The notes under the pieces: model-generated
What the model saw: the letters and a program-made list of their open reading frames with translations, nothing else
What the model was told of the DNA's origin: nothing
Database searches by the model: none
Program-made: the position numbers and the translations under genes
Source: Thuidium tamariscinum
Taxonomy: Eukaryota; Streptophyta; Bryopsida; Hypnales; Thuidiaceae
Assembly (NCBI GenBank): GCA_947034885.2
Contig: OX344753.2
Location: 9,858,001 to 9,922,000, forward strand
Direction of reading: 5' to 3'
DNA length: 64,000 bases
In this document: positions 24,661 to 37,450 of the stretch, piece after piece
Numbering within the stretch: position 1 is the first letter of the stretch
Layout of the letters: every line of letters starts with the position of its first letter

Positions 24661-27600
24661 ATTTGAAGTGGGAATTCAATTATTGCCCTTCAGTTCTTTG
24701 GTGATTACCAAACAAGTTAAGTGCAACTTAATTGACACTTACAGTAATAGCAACTAAGCATAATTACAATTACTAAAGATGAGTTGCTTGGAATAATTTA
24801 GGCCTTATCAGCAAGTGAAAGAAGATTGCAACACACTTTAACACTCATTATTTAGACACCATATGAGTAAGATATAAAATATCTAAGTTGATTCTTTGTA
24901 GGTGTACCAAATTCAACACTTGAGAGGTTCTTCTAGGCTTTGATTGAGTACATCTAATATCATCAATATAGGGTTTTAGTATTGCTTTTGGGTCCAAATG
25001 GAGGTGTTGCATTTTGGTAGAAATGAATATGAGTACACAAACCTTAAAGTGAGTTGTTGAGAAAGGAATGCAATTCCATTAAGTAAAGGAATGTTTGTCA
25101 TGATAGCATACCTATCTAAGATTGTTCAAAATCTCTTATCCTAGGACAATCTAACTATAAAATATAGTAGATAGTTGTAGGTTCACGTTCTATATATGAT
25201 AAGGCAAGTACAATGTCATGGAAACGGATCTAAGGTTGATTTGACAACAACCTGCCTTTAGACCTTATTTGATGAATTTGCTACAAACTACCTCTCACCT
25301 ATGAGGTACAAATTTGGGAAATATCCCAACAACAAAATTGTAATCCATTCACAATCTAAATTAATGTTTGGGATGAATGTTGTCTTTTTGTAACATGAAG
25401 AACCTTTTCTTGGACATTTTCGATAGCACTTTACACAAGGATAATTTTCCTTTATAACATTTTTTTCCATAGATATAACTACATAGTTATTGGACCTTGT
25501 TCTAAACTAAATTTGGACCTCATCAAGATTGAACTCTACCCATGTTCTAAACATATTCTTGTTCTAAAATTTCATAAGTATATACTAATATGTAGACAAA
25601 AAATTTGTAGTTGCTTAACAAAAATATAGACTAGTATAAAATTATTTTTAAATTAGAATAAAGGTGGATAATAGAAGGGATCAAAAGTTGTCAGAAATCC
25701 TCAATTTGCTCAATTGAAACTAGAGAAAGGAAAAGAGCTAATGAATGCCAAAATTTGAAGTTGCAACTACTCAATCTTGAATTCAAATTGCAAAAAGACT
25801 TGAACTAGACATAGAGAGGAAGAAGAGAAAGAGTGCAAATTTTGCAGTTGCAATTGAAGTGAGATTAGAAGAAAGTGAAGTAGCTAGGATAAGATTAGGT
25901 GGATATTTAAGAGAAGCAATTCAAACCATTAGAAGTTTGAATAAACAATAGTTGACTTAGATAGGGGATATTTAGGAGGTTTTCAAAAGTCAATTATTAT
26001 TTTGAAGTTTGAAGCAATTTTTTATTTCATTCTTAGTCAACTATTGAAAAATAAATAATTAAACTATTAATAATTGAAATATAGTAGTACTAAAGGAAAA
26101 GGAAGAAGAAGAAAAAAGATGAAGTCGGAAGTACAATAACTTAAATGAAGTAGTACTAATTGCATTTCAAATTGTGTACAAAGAACTCAAAACTTAGCAG
26201 TGAGCAAATATTAAAAGTTAGAGAGCAAGATGGCACAAACAAAGGACTTTTGAGGATGTCTTAATTAATACGTTTTAAATAGAGCTGAGGCATAAGATCA
26301 AGTCAATCTACTATACAAAGTTTCAAGTCAATTTTGAATTTAGATTCATATTGCAGAAGTCTAGAGGTTTTGAAAAATATTAAATAAGTAGAAATTTGAG
26401 TTAAAACAAGAAAGATATCAGTAGATGAAGTTTCAAAGTAAAATTAGATGAAACTTAGCTAAATCTATCCACTTGGAACAAGAAGACAAAATTAGAAAGT
26501 GGTAAGAATCTAGACCTCAAAAGTGAAGTTAAAAGTTAATTCTAATTTATAAATTAGGAAAAATCATAGATGAATTTGACAAACTGATTAACGGTCAAAT
26601 TTCATCAATACATAATTTTCATTAGGAAAGTTCAAATTGTAAGTGCCTTATCAATTTAGGAATCTAGAATTAGTCCATACAAGTAAAAAAATATTGAAAT
26701 TTAAAAAATATTAAACTGCTAGAAGTAGCACCAGGAGATAGAATCAAAGAAAACTAAGCTACAGATTTAAGAAATTAATCAAAGAAATAAATTAGAATTA
26801 AAAACTCGTGAAAGAGGTTTAGAAGAATCCAACTATAATTCCAACTTTAGAAAAGACCCAAAGTTATAGAAGGATGAAGGTTGGGTGTGAATTTGGATGA
26901 AAGCTATGAATAAATATTAATCCAAGAGTCCAAGACCAAACAGCTTGTGTCTTAGGCAATAACTTTTAACTTAAGTAAATATCCCAAGTTGTAAGTTGAA
27001 TTGAAATTAGAAGCTAGGATAAAAGGGTGGATGAAGCTTACATAGCTTTTTTAAAGACTAAACTTTACCTGGCCATATCTTTTGCTAAGAAGGTCAAATT
27101 GATTTGAATATTAAATTTTGGGAATTAGTATGAGATTTTTCTAAAATTTAAATTTCCTAAATTTTATTTTATCAAGACTTTCATTAGAAATCCACAATGG
27201 CCTAGTTAGTTTATCCAATTAAGCTATTTATTGCAATTAAGTTAGGTTTTTTGGCTTTAATGCAAATTTGTATATATTTAAGCACTTACAAAAGATTCAT
27301 TCTTTAAAAGGTTTAATAGACAACACCTAGAAATCCCCATAGTTTAAAAAACATAAATAATATAAGAAAATAGTTGTATTCAAATATTTATCAAGGGTGG
27401 GTAAATAAACATTCACTATACCTTTTGTCAAAATGGCAAACATCCATGTACAAAAATCTCAATTCCTAAAAAATTCCTCTTGTTTTCAACAAATTCTTTA
27501 GATTCATAATGAAATTTGTACTTTGTACCATTGCGATCTCGGGGGGGGGGGGGAGTGAGTGGTAGTAATAGAAAACTATGCGCGAATAAATGATAGGATG

Positions 27601-27879
27601 CCTAAAAACATTTGAGATAAAAATTTAATTTGTTTTTTTATACTATAGGGTACAAAAAATGCCATGACATGTCTTGTAACTACTATAGGATATAAAAAAA
27701 CATGTTCAATTAGAATAAAATTAGACCTAAGATACTTCCTTTTTTATTCTTTTTTTTTGCCAAAAGTATTAAATGCTAGTACCTTGTGAGTGGCATATTC
27801 AAAGTGTTCAATAATTTCATAGACTTTTCTAATTTCTACAATAGACATTGGCTAGCTTTAGGTGGTTGTCATTTGATTT
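24661..27879. other. AT-rich, purine-biased intergenic DNA
   Basis: There are no coding frames over about 60 codons. From 25650 to 27050 the plus strand is strongly purine-rich (AGAAG, GAAGTT, AAAGTT phrases), which suggests old degenerate repeat DNA. A run of 13 G lies at 27541-27553. Confidence 0.5.
27541..27553 (+). repeat. G13 homopolymer
   Basis: Thirteen consecutive G in an AT-rich setting. It is a potential slippage site and a place where assembly length may be unreliable. Confidence 0.85.
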
Positions 27880-28225
27880 TGGAATTTTGGCGGTTTTAGA
27901 TTCTAGGCCCTATGTTCATCATTGTAGCCGTTTTATTTAAGGTCCGTTCTAGAGTTTGGATTCAGGCCTAGCCTATGTTTGGCATTATTTGGTTTAGGAT
28001 TACTATTGTGTTTACAAATTGAAGGTTTAGGTTTGGTTGAAGGTCCGTTTTTGGATTTAGTGTTCGCCAAGTTTGTGTTTGCCATTGTTTATTTTGTATT
28101 GTTGTTGTGTTTGCAAATTCAAGGTTTGGGTTTAGTTCAGGGTCTGCTGTAGGGTTTGAGGATTGCCTACTCTATATTTTTCACTTTTGGTTTAGGGTTG
28201 CTATTGTCTTTGCAAATTGAAGGAT
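27880..28225 (+). repeat. About 100-bp minisatellite, three to four diverged copies
   Basis: The phrase TTGTGTTTGCAAATTCAAGG and close variants end each unit, near 28020, 28120 and 28220, preceded by a TTTGGTTTAGG-like block and followed by GTTTAGGTTTGGTTGAAGGTC-like blocks. A more diverged unit lies around 27890-27960. The units are non-coding and contain scattered TTTAGGG-like words. Confidence 0.6.
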
Positions 28226-29931
28226 GAGTTGGGTCAAATTTCAAAGGCATCTTTAGGTATCAATCCCTCAAGGTTGTTGTTGGCTGCATGTACATAAGAG
28301 CGTGCATACAACACCACTAGGAGACTTGAGTGTTTTGCAGCTACAAGAGTTGTGATCGAAGTTGCAGAAGGACTAGGGCACCAAAGAGGTCAATATTACA
28401 ACATAAGTCAAATTGGAGGCAAATCCAAGATTGTAGATCACACCGTCGTAACATATGAATTGAGGCTGCATTTTGTTTGGATTCTATGATATGTGCACTT
28501 AAAAAACCCTAAACCTAAACCTTCCTCATATTCTGCACTTATAATACGTTTACAAACTATGGTAGAAGGATGTTCAATTTAAATGAAGTTATTTTTGCAA
28601 GCACTGCCAAACCCTAAACCTATAATAAAACCCCGAATTCTAATAGGGCCCGACTTGCATTTCAATGGAAACACTTCTAATGCTAGTGCTTTTGTGGTGC
28701 AAGGGAAGTATAATAGCTGATGGATTCTATCATGGAAAAACTAGGGGTTGCAAAAGTTAGACTTGCATTTATTCTTTGATTTTTCTATAGATAATGTAAA
28801 TTTTGTGAAACTTTTGCTTATCCACATTAATCTCCTAAAAGCGCATTTGTAAAGTTTAAGCTTGTATATAAGATTTTTATGTTTTTCAACACATTCTTAG
28901 CTTAACAATTTACTTTAGATATCATTTATCATGTACATTGAGTTCTTACTTTGTACTTTGTATGGCACTCTACAAATGTCTTGTACTTTATAAATTCTAT
29001 GGCACTTTACACATGGTATGGCACTTCCCCCAAAAAATTGCTAGTGAGGAAGAAACAAGCTTAAGGAACTATTGTTGGTGTAGTGCAACTTCAAGACTAG
29101 AAGGTAGTAGGTTCTTCAAGCGACTATTTGAGAGCTCATTTTGTTTTGGGGGAAGGAAAAACTCCTTGTAATTGGGACAACTTTGATTGCATTTGTGTAG
29201 GTAGAATAATGGTATTGACCTCTACCCTAAGTGAGTTTATTATTTTTGGACCTTCATAGATGTGTTATACAGTTTTGAAAGCAATGGTCACTAGAAGCAA
29301 ATACCTCTTGAAACGTATACTTTTGGGACATTGAAGAAAATAAAATGTACATATGTGTCATGATAGCTTGTAGAGCATGGTTGTTTTAAAAGCCTACTAC
29401 CTTGGTCTCTTGTAGTGAGAAGTAGAGTGTAGGGAAGAAAATGTGGAAACAAATTTGAATATAAAGGAAAACAATGTTAGTATAAAGAAAAAGAAGTGAG
29501 TATAAGGGAAAAAAATGTGCATATAAGAAGGAAAAAATGTGAGTGTCATGAAAAAAAATGTAATAGAAAAAAAATTGAAGTAAAATAGCATATGATATAT
29601 TTGTAAAAGTTGGAGATTCAATACAAATAATGTATGTCCCCTTTTTAATAAATCAAATTTGAAAATTACATAATGATAGGGTGCGCAAATTTTATATATA
29701 TAACACCCCATTATTACCTGGTGTTTGTACCTCTATCTTTATTTTTATAAGGAGTGCTCCCCCTCCAATTGTGATCTAACTTTCACTAAGAATTTTGGAG
29801 GTTTGGGGAAGCAAAGCTTAATCTAAATTCAAGCTTATTAATTGCCTTTTGAGAATAAATCTAACACAAGTGTCCAATTTGACTTTTTTAACAAATACTT
29901 TTGGTATAATTATAGATTCATAGAACATTTG
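28226..29931. other. AT-rich intergenic DNA
   Basis: No genes were recognised. At 29450-29570 a degenerate repeat of GTGAGTATAAGGAAAAAAAT-type units of about 25-30 bp is visible; it produces a Phe-rich antisense open frame that has no coding character. Confidence 0.5.
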
Positions 29932-29939
29932 AAGGTCGC

Positions 29940-30181
29940 CACGGTTGCTAGTATGTGAGCATAGAAGTGTGAGCTTATGAGCCTCAAAGATGATGCACCT
30001 ATAGTATAGGTGCTTATACTATAGTCTAAACCTTCTAAGATAAGAGTGTATTTATACTATAAGTACCTATATTATAGGTATTTTTACTATAAACACCTTT
30101 AGAGGTGGTAGTATATCTACTTATATACATATTAGAAGCTCACATGCTCGCATGTTCATACTCACATGCTAGCATCATTGA
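29940..30181. mobile_element. 242-bp hAT-type MITE with perfect 8-bp target duplication
   Basis: AAGGTCGC occurs immediately on both sides (29932-29939 and 30182-30189), a perfect 8-bp direct repeat, the target length of hAT elements. The ends are diverged inverted repeats sharing TGCTAG and ATGTGAG (left about 29946-29958, right about 30157-30172). Inner palindromes of ACCTATAGTATAGGT type at 29997-30085 make most of the element self-complementary. It has no coding capacity. Confidence 0.8.
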
Positions 30182-30189
30182 AAGGTCGC

Positions 30190-32433
30190 TTGAACAAATG
30201 AATTAAAAGGTGATGAACTTTGATCCAAGAATCCATCTACAAAATCCTCATCTAACAAAGCCATGATAGAAGGTAAAGAAGGTGTAGCCTCTTTTATTTC
30301 ATTTGTACCAAATAAACATGAAGGTGTAATCTTACCTACAACATTGATATAGGTTGAAGGTGCAATAATGATGATATTTTCTTTCTCAATTAATTCAAAT
30401 TAAAAATTTATATTCCCTCTCTAATCTCTCAAACAAAAAAATTATATCCACCCTCTAATTTCTATCAACCATACAACATCATACAATTCATTGGCATGTT
30501 GTCAAATAAGGAAAAATAGCAAGTAAATATTTTTGAGTTTCTTAGGATAAGTCAAAGAGATTATACATCTTTAAATTTAAGAGAATCAAAGGTTGTTGAA
30601 TTGAAGTCATGTAGTAGACAAAATTTTGTAACCAAATATATGACCCAAAATTGTTTTCTATATATCTATCAATCTATACATTGCTCCAATATGTCAATTC
30701 AATAGAGATTATAAGAATGTGGACCAATTGATCATCTTTGCCTCAAAACTAAAGAACTAAAGAACTTAAAAATTAGGAAAAATTTCATAACTAAATCCAA
30801 TAAACAAGTACTTCAATCTAGAGGTTTTGTTGTAGATTTCATGAATGTAAGAAACTAAGAAAAAAAATAATGCACGGTATTTCATTTGCATCAAGCATGG
30901 GTCAAATTGAAGGTGTTTTGACTATGTGTTTTTGGCCTTAGTGAACTTCATTTAAATCTTTATATAAGTTGTAATTGCATTACATTGGCATAATCTACAT
31001 TTCCAATCTCAAAATTGAGAGTAGTAAAACATTCAAAGTAATCAATGACTAGCAATTCTTATTCAATTTGGAAAAAAGTCAATGGCATTACAACCTCAAG
31101 AACATTGAACCTTATAACAAACAAATGCATGTATTTCTGCTACTAAAACCTAAGCCCTTGAAAGAACTTTGAAAGTATAGGAAATCAAAGAATTATTTAA
31201 TACTTGCAAGAGCCCGTGGGAATCATGTAGCTTCCATCTACACATTTAATTTATGACCCTTCTAATACATCCTCAAGATTCCCTTCATGTAATTCATTTA
31301 ATTTTTAACTATTTGAATTGTCTACAAACTTAAGTCTAGTTTTTGAACAAAAAAACCCAACAAGATTCTCTTTCAATTACACATGCACTTCATAGCCCTC
31401 TCTCTAGTTCCATCTATAAATGACAAAGCTCAACAAGTTTGCAAAGAACACTTACAATGCTTCCAAAAATACCAACTCTCATTATACAATCCACTTAAGA
31501 GATACAATGTCCAATTGTCCACACCTAAAATTCAAATTCTCAATTGCAACTTCATTATAAATTATTTGGATTAATCTAAAATGACTTTTTAACTATTGAA
31601 GAGTCATACAAATAGAGCTATTGGTAAATTGAAAAGAAAGACTGTGAAGATGTGGAAGAAAGGCTTTGAACTAATAGAGGAAGAGTATCATCCAAAATAG
31701 AAAAGTAGTTGTAGAAATATCTAAAAGCAAGCAACATTGTGTGGGAAAAGAGCATAAAAGAAGGTGGAAGAAAAATTGGCAATGTTGCAGAGCATCTTAA
31801 GCAACTTTGAAAAGTGGAAAGGACAAAATTGCACCTAAATACTTTTGTGAGGAGAACAAGTTGTCAAAACATTGTAGGTCGCAAAAGAAGAATATTTGAA
31901 AATTAAGAAGGATGGCATACAAGGGGGAATGTCAAAAAATTAGAACACCAACTTGCTAAAAGTCCAAAAATTTGGATCAAGTTGCCAAATTAATGAATTG
32001 CAAAAATGAAATTATTTTATCATGGACTTGGTATAATTGACCTACTTGTACAGTACTTCAAGATTGTAATGAAAGAAGCCTTGGAATTTTTTTGATATTT
32101 AATAGAACTTCATGAAACAATTAGGAATTTTTTACAAATGTTTTCTAAAATTATTAATATATAGAATTACTAGAACCTATTCCAAATCACTAAAATTTCC
32201 AAATTAATTCTTCAAGACTTTAGATGTTAAAAAGCAAATTAAAGGTAAACATATATTGTTTCATATTTAAGCAATTTGAATATCTTTAGTAATACCAATT
32301 CTTACAATCACTTTAGTCATAATGCAATCATTTTTAGTCATACTGGCCAATCATAAAACAAGTCATGCACCACTAAGTTAGTAGTGCCTAATAATTATGT
32401 GGGAAGTTGTGATTTCATTTCAATGACAAATGG
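30190..32433. other. AT-rich intergenic DNA
   Basis: The longest open frame is 63 codons and has no coding signal. No clear repeats were identified by eye. Confidence 0.5.
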
Positions 32434-34457
32434 ACAATGTGACAAAAAGTGGCGTACCACCTAGGTCAATTAATTAGCCCTCCCTCCTCTCTCAAAATTT
32501 ACAAGCCATTGATTTTTTTAAGAAAAGCTTACCTTTGTAATCATCGTTGATTTCTCAAAAATTCCCAAGCCATTGATCATGTAAGATTTAATCTGAATCG
32601 TTTAGATATGAATACGGATACAAATACTCTACATATACTATACGGATTATATGGATACAATCCAGATACAAATACAAATATAGATACAGATATGAATACG
32701 AATATAGGACCACTTGTCCCATAATGTTTGTCAATTAGTTGGTTTCAAAAAATTACAAGAGGAGAAGGGGGGGGGGGGGGGGGAGGGAAATGAAGAGTTA
32801 AATTTTTAAATTTTAAATTCTTTGGCCTCTAAAAACATGCCAAGTGTACTAAACTCAAATTAAAATTAATTTTTTTTTAGAATTGGTAGTTATTGCCACT
32901 TTTTGGTACATTGTTCACACAATGTACCAAAAAGTGGCAGTAACTACCAATCCAAAGTTGCATGGTTGTATATATCTTTCATGATCTAGAAGTCCTAGAC
33001 TACATTTTAGTTTAGTTGCCTTTCCACTTCTATGGTAGTTGACATGTGTTATGTCATTGATTGGATTGTACATATTTATTGATTAGTCATAGTGAAGTCA
33101 TAGAGTACATTATGATCAAGGCTTTTTTTCATATTTGATAAAGTGCCATAGTGGCAATATAAAATGTTATACTGGTGCTCCAAATTGCAACATTCATCCA
33201 CTTATTGGATGTATAGTAAGGTTTTCATCCACAATTGGGCAATTTCATCTAATATTTTTTTAAATTTCAAAGTTGTCTGGCGATTTCATCTAAGTTTTTG
33301 GCATTTTTTGTAGTGTTTTTTAGCCGAATTATTTTTTTTGGTGCAATTTGGCACTAGAAAGCCAAAAAAAGACTTAATTATGATGATTGTGATGTAGCCC
33401 TATAGGTCGCATTTGCAATTATTGAAGGTGAATGGTAGAAATTTTGTCTTTCTCATTTACATTTAGGGTTAAAGTCAATCATTGCTTCCCATGTGCAATT
33501 TTTTTGCTATTGCTTCATCAATTTCTTCTCATTTTTTCTTTTTGTTTTTTATTCAAGCTTTATAAATGAGGATTAATTATGAATTAATTACAATGAGTTT
33601 CAACAAATTTTGGTTTTACTAAAAATTTTGGTCATAATTTGATTTACTACAAGTAATATAATATTTTTATAATTATTGTGAACATTTGAATTTTTGAAAT
33701 TTTGATAAATTATCTTAACAAGTGTAAAAAAAGACTAATTAGCAAGTTGTTATTACTATAGTAATGCAAGCTAGTTGTTATTTTGAAAGGATTAAGAATA
33801 TTGAAATTAAATAGACTAAATAGAAAGTGATAATTTGCCTTGATGATCTTTGAGGTTGAATGGTCACCTTGTTGTTGAGATATAGGCTAGAGCAATTGTC
33901 ATTTTCTCTCCCTTCCTCTCTTGGTTCATTTTTGGAGTTGCTTCTCTTCCCAAAATTGGAGTTGGCAATTATTGCCACTTTTTGGTACGTTGTTCACAAT
34001 GTATCCAAAAGTGGCAATAAATACCAATTTTAATTTTAATTTTAATTTTAAAATTTTAATTTTTTTAATCCCCTCCCCCCCCCTCCTTGTAATTTTCAAT
34101 AAGCAACTTCATTGACAAACGATATGGAATAATACATCCCATATCCCGTATCTTGTATATGTATTGTATTTGTATTTGTATTCTATATCATATCTATACC
34201 ATATCTATATCATATTTGTATCCATATGCAGATTTAGTATTCACTACATATTTTGTATGTCGTACTATATCCGCATCTGTATTTGAATGGCTTAGATTGA
34301 ATCTCACAAGATCAACGGATCTTGGTTTTTTGAAAAATCAACGGTGATTTCGAAGGTAAGCAATTTTTTTAAAACAATCAATGGCCTAAAAAAAATTTGA
34401 GAGAAGGGGGGGCTAATTAATTGGCCAAGGGTGGTACGCCACTTTTTGGTACATTGT
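32434..34457. mobile_element. 2.0-kb foldback element with about 500-bp inverted arms
   Basis: The left arm (32434 to about 32951) and right arm (about 33961-34457) are reverse complements in the same block order: ACAATGT plus AAAAAGTGGCGTACCAC at the outer end; TTAATTAGCC with a C-run; a Leu/Asp-free AT block with GTTGATTT; many ATACAAAT/GATATGG short repeats; TCCCATA-ATGTTTGTCAA; a long G or C run (17 G at 32767-32783, C-rich at 34069-34084); and at the inner edge a palindrome based on TTGCCACTTTTTGGTAC (32883-32950 and 33961-34028). The core of about 1 kb is AT-rich with no transposase. The long subdivided arms recall foldback or long-TIR Mutator-like elements; no target duplication could be fixed. 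Confidence 0.8.
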
Positions 34458-34799
34458 ACATTGTGTAAGTCAAATCGTTGTGTCTTCTTTTATATACAAT
34501 AAACTCCTTCAATTTGTAATGCAATATATCTATTAAACAATTTGTTATGTTCTCTAACGGAAGTGCTATTTTATAAGCTTTAAAGCCTGAGAGCCTATCA
34601 ACCTCTAATTTTTGGTGGAATTTTTAGTGATTTTTACAATGTGGACCTGTTACTGTACTTTAGGAATTTAGAATTTTTATAGCTTGTGAACTTAAGAGAA
34701 TATGTCAATTGACTTAAATTAGGGTTGGAGCACTTCAAATGTTTTCCATTTACCTTGTCCATTCACCTTGTCCATACACCTTATCCAATTTTTTTTCAT
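34458..34799. other. Short AT-rich spacer
   Basis: I see nothing recognisable between the foldback element and the tandem repeat that follows. Confidence 0.5.
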
Positions 34800-35690
34800 T
34801 CTTAGTTGCAACTCCAACCCCCCTAAGAAATCATGGCCCCCTCTTGGCACTAAGCCACTAAGAAGCCCCTTTGGAGTTTTGGGATTTGAGACTCTAAAAG
34901 AAAATTCAATTGATTTTTTCACCTTTTTTTTTTGAATTGCACCACCTTTAAAAACCTCTCTTGGTATCAATTAATTCCCTAGTGGGATTTGGAATTTGTG
35001 ACTTTCAAAACTATTTTTTTTAAAACAAAAAATTTCAATTTTTTTTCAGTTTTTTTTTTCAATTCCTTTTTCAATTTTTCAATTTTTTTCGCAACTCTAT
35101 CACCCTCCAAAACCCCTCTCAATATCAAGAAGCCTCATAGAGGTAGAGGAGCTTGGAGCTCTCAAAACTTTTGTTTTCATTTTTTTAAATTAATTTTCTT
35201 TTGTGACTGTGTCACCCCTTAAAACCCCTCTCAATATCGAGAAGCTCCTTTGAGGACCTAGGGTTTGGAATTCTATAATAAAAATAATAATAAAATTTAA
35301 TTTAGTTTAGTTTACGTTATTTGCAACCTTGTCACCTTTACAAACCATTATCGATATCAAAAGGTCAATTGGGGGGTGATGGAGTCACAAAAAGGAAATA
35401 AAATAAAATAAAATAAAAATAAATTTGCAACTTTATCACCCCAGAAAATCCCTTGTTGGATTTGGGATTTTGGGCCTAAAAAAATCAAATTTAAAAAAAA
35501 GAAATCTTGGATGGAATTGAGAGGCTTTTTGGAGGGACTAGGATTTGAATTTTTTTTAAATCATTTTTTTTTTCAATTTTTCATTTTTTTGGGGGGGAAT
35601 GTGTGCTACAACTTTATCACCTCTAAAAAACCTTGTAGGCATTGAGAAGTCCCTTTGGGAGCTTAAAGGTTGGGAAATTCTAAAAATTTG
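34800..35690 (+). repeat. About 110-120-bp degenerate tandem repeat, roughly six copies
   Basis: Units carry the order: TTGCAACTTTATCACC, then AAAACCCCTCTCAATATC or a variant, GAAGCCCCTTTGAGG, GGATTTGGAATT, then a long A/T-run stretch. Copies start near 34938, 35093, 35207, 35322, 35430 and 35605. Spacing is irregular because of the homopolymer runs. The repeat is non-coding. Confidence 0.65.
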
Positions 35691-36239
35691 TACATAGCAT
35701 GTGGATGGTGCCTATTGCATGTGCCCTCCGTCATTTGTCTAAAATATTTGTTTTCCCTTAGAATACCTTCAAGATCTTGAATTTGAACAAATATTTTCAT
35801 GAGAAAAAAATGGGGTTGGAGGTTGATTAAAATTGTCACCCACTAATATGTTAACCATGCTTTCATAGTCATAGGTCCACAATCATAGTGCTAAATTTTT
35901 ACTATAAATAGAATATTTTTTTAATGATTTCATTTGTCTCTTTTTTAACATAAATAATTCAAAGTTTTTTTTGGTTAATGTTGTGGGCTCACAAGGCTTA
36001 CACTCACAATTGTCAACCTCATCCTTTTAGGCTTACAAACTAGCATCATTGTGTTCTCAAGTATTATTGTAATTTACTTTAATTTTAGTGATTTGAATTT
36101 TGCTTTCTATGATTGACTTATGACAAATTGACAATGTGAATGGATTAATTGTTTCTATTAATTGTTTACATATTCCATTACAAAATTCTTCGTAATAAAC
36201 CTTTGCTATCCTTGTCAACAGGGTGCGGACGTCTTCAGT
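35691..36239. other. AT-rich spacer
   Basis: There is no gene and no clear repeat. G+C jumps at about 36225 where the minisatellite begins. Confidence 0.5.
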
Positions 36240-36780
36240 CCCAAAGTCTATGGCGCGGGTCTGAGAATTTGTGAGTTTTGACGACCACAATGCACACCTG
36301 AATCCCTGGCGTCAGGGCGGGGACAAGAAGTCAGGGCGCGGACTTCAGGGCGGAGAATTTGTGAACTTTGACAATGTTCAAAATGCACACCTGAATCCCT
36401 GGCGTTAGGGCGGGGACGGGAAGTCAGGGCGCGGACTTCAGGGCGGAGAATTTGTGAACTTTGACAACCTTCACACCTAAATCCCTGGCGTCAGGGCGGG
36501 GACGGGAAGTCAGGGCACGGACTTCAAGGCGGAGAATTTGTGAACTATGACAACCTTCAAAATGCACACTTGAATCCCTGGCGTCAGGGCGGGGACGGGA
36601 AGTCAGGGCGCCGACTTCAGGGCGGAGAATTTGTGAACTTTGACAACGTTCAAAATGCACACCTGAATCCCTGGCGTCAGGGCGGGGACGAGAGGTCAGG
36701 GCGGGGACTTCAGGGCGGGGACTTCAAGGTGGGGACTTCAAGGTGGGGACGGGAAGTCAGGGCGCGGACTCCACAGAGTG
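36240..36780 (+). repeat. GC-rich 93-bp minisatellite, five copies
   Basis: Units begin GAATCCCTGGCGTCAGGGCG at 36300, 36393, 36479, 36572 and 36665: period 93, with one 86-bp unit that has lost 7 bp. Each contains AGTCAGGGCGCGGACTTCAG, GGCGGAGAATTTGTGAACTT and a CAAAATGCACACCT end. Identity between units is about 90-95 percent. The array ends in shorter GGCGGGGACTTCA repeats (36700-36750). Long open frames cross it in both directions only because stop codons are rare in the unit. Confidence 0.9.
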
Positions 36781-37450
36781 GACCAAAGGGCCAAGAAGTG
36801 GTTGAAGCGCATGGCCTTCTTAATTTTCTTGAACATGGTATCCCACTTTTTTCCTCTTTTCCGCTCTTGGAAGATGGTATCCCTTCTTTTCATGGGAAGA
36901 GGGAACCATTAATTGCAGCGACGACCTTTTTTTACATTCCTCATATGTCTCGAAAGACACGACCGCTTTGTTCCATTAATGCTTGTGTTGAATGGAGGGA
37001 GAGGGCGCGGATGTAGGAGGCGGTCGCATGGTTTGGCAATTGCCAAAGGCTGAGGAACTTCACAATGAAGGACTGAAGGGCGCGGACTTCATGTCAAGGC
37101 GCGGACTTGTAGGCGGGGACTGAAATGAGGGCGCGGATGCGACTTCAGGGCGGGGACACCAGGGCGCGGACTTCAAGTCAAGGCGCGGACGTTCTCGTCC
37201 AGCACTTGAAGAGGGTATTTGCAGTGCACTTGGGCATGAGATCTTTGAATTCATCTTTTTCTTGGAGCGGGAGAACCATTAATGTACCTAATTACAGCTT
37301 GTTCTAAATTCAGAGAAGACCATGAAATCAAGATGCCACCATAAAGAGCTCAACAGACTAAGATTTGGAAGGTATTTATGGAAGTGCATGTCCCGTTTCT
37401 TGTGTTGCAAGATGTCATTCTTTAGTTCTCCTAACCATTCTACCACTTTG
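36781..37450 (+). repeat. Duplicated cassette, copy 1 (GC motif plus AT part)
   Basis: Landmarks in order: GCTCTTGGAAGATGGT near 36860, GGGAACCATTAA, a block of GGGCGCGGACTTCA words (37075-37190), CACTTGGGCATGAGATC, TTTTTCTTGGAGCGGG, GAAGACCATGAAATCAAGATGCC, GACTAAGATTTGGAAGG and GCATGTCCCGTTTCTTGTGTTG. The same order occurs at 39960-40640. A third, partial and more diverged copy of the last part lies at about 37620-37735. No protein is encoded. Confidence 0.75.

Noticed and set aside
36240..36780. CRISPR-like array
   Set aside because: Whole units repeat without unique spacers, and the setting is eukaryotic; it is a minisatellite.
36540..37016. 158-codon frame across the 93-bp minisatellite
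   Set aside because: It is open only because the repeat unit lacks stops in that frame; no coding signal beyond the repeat.
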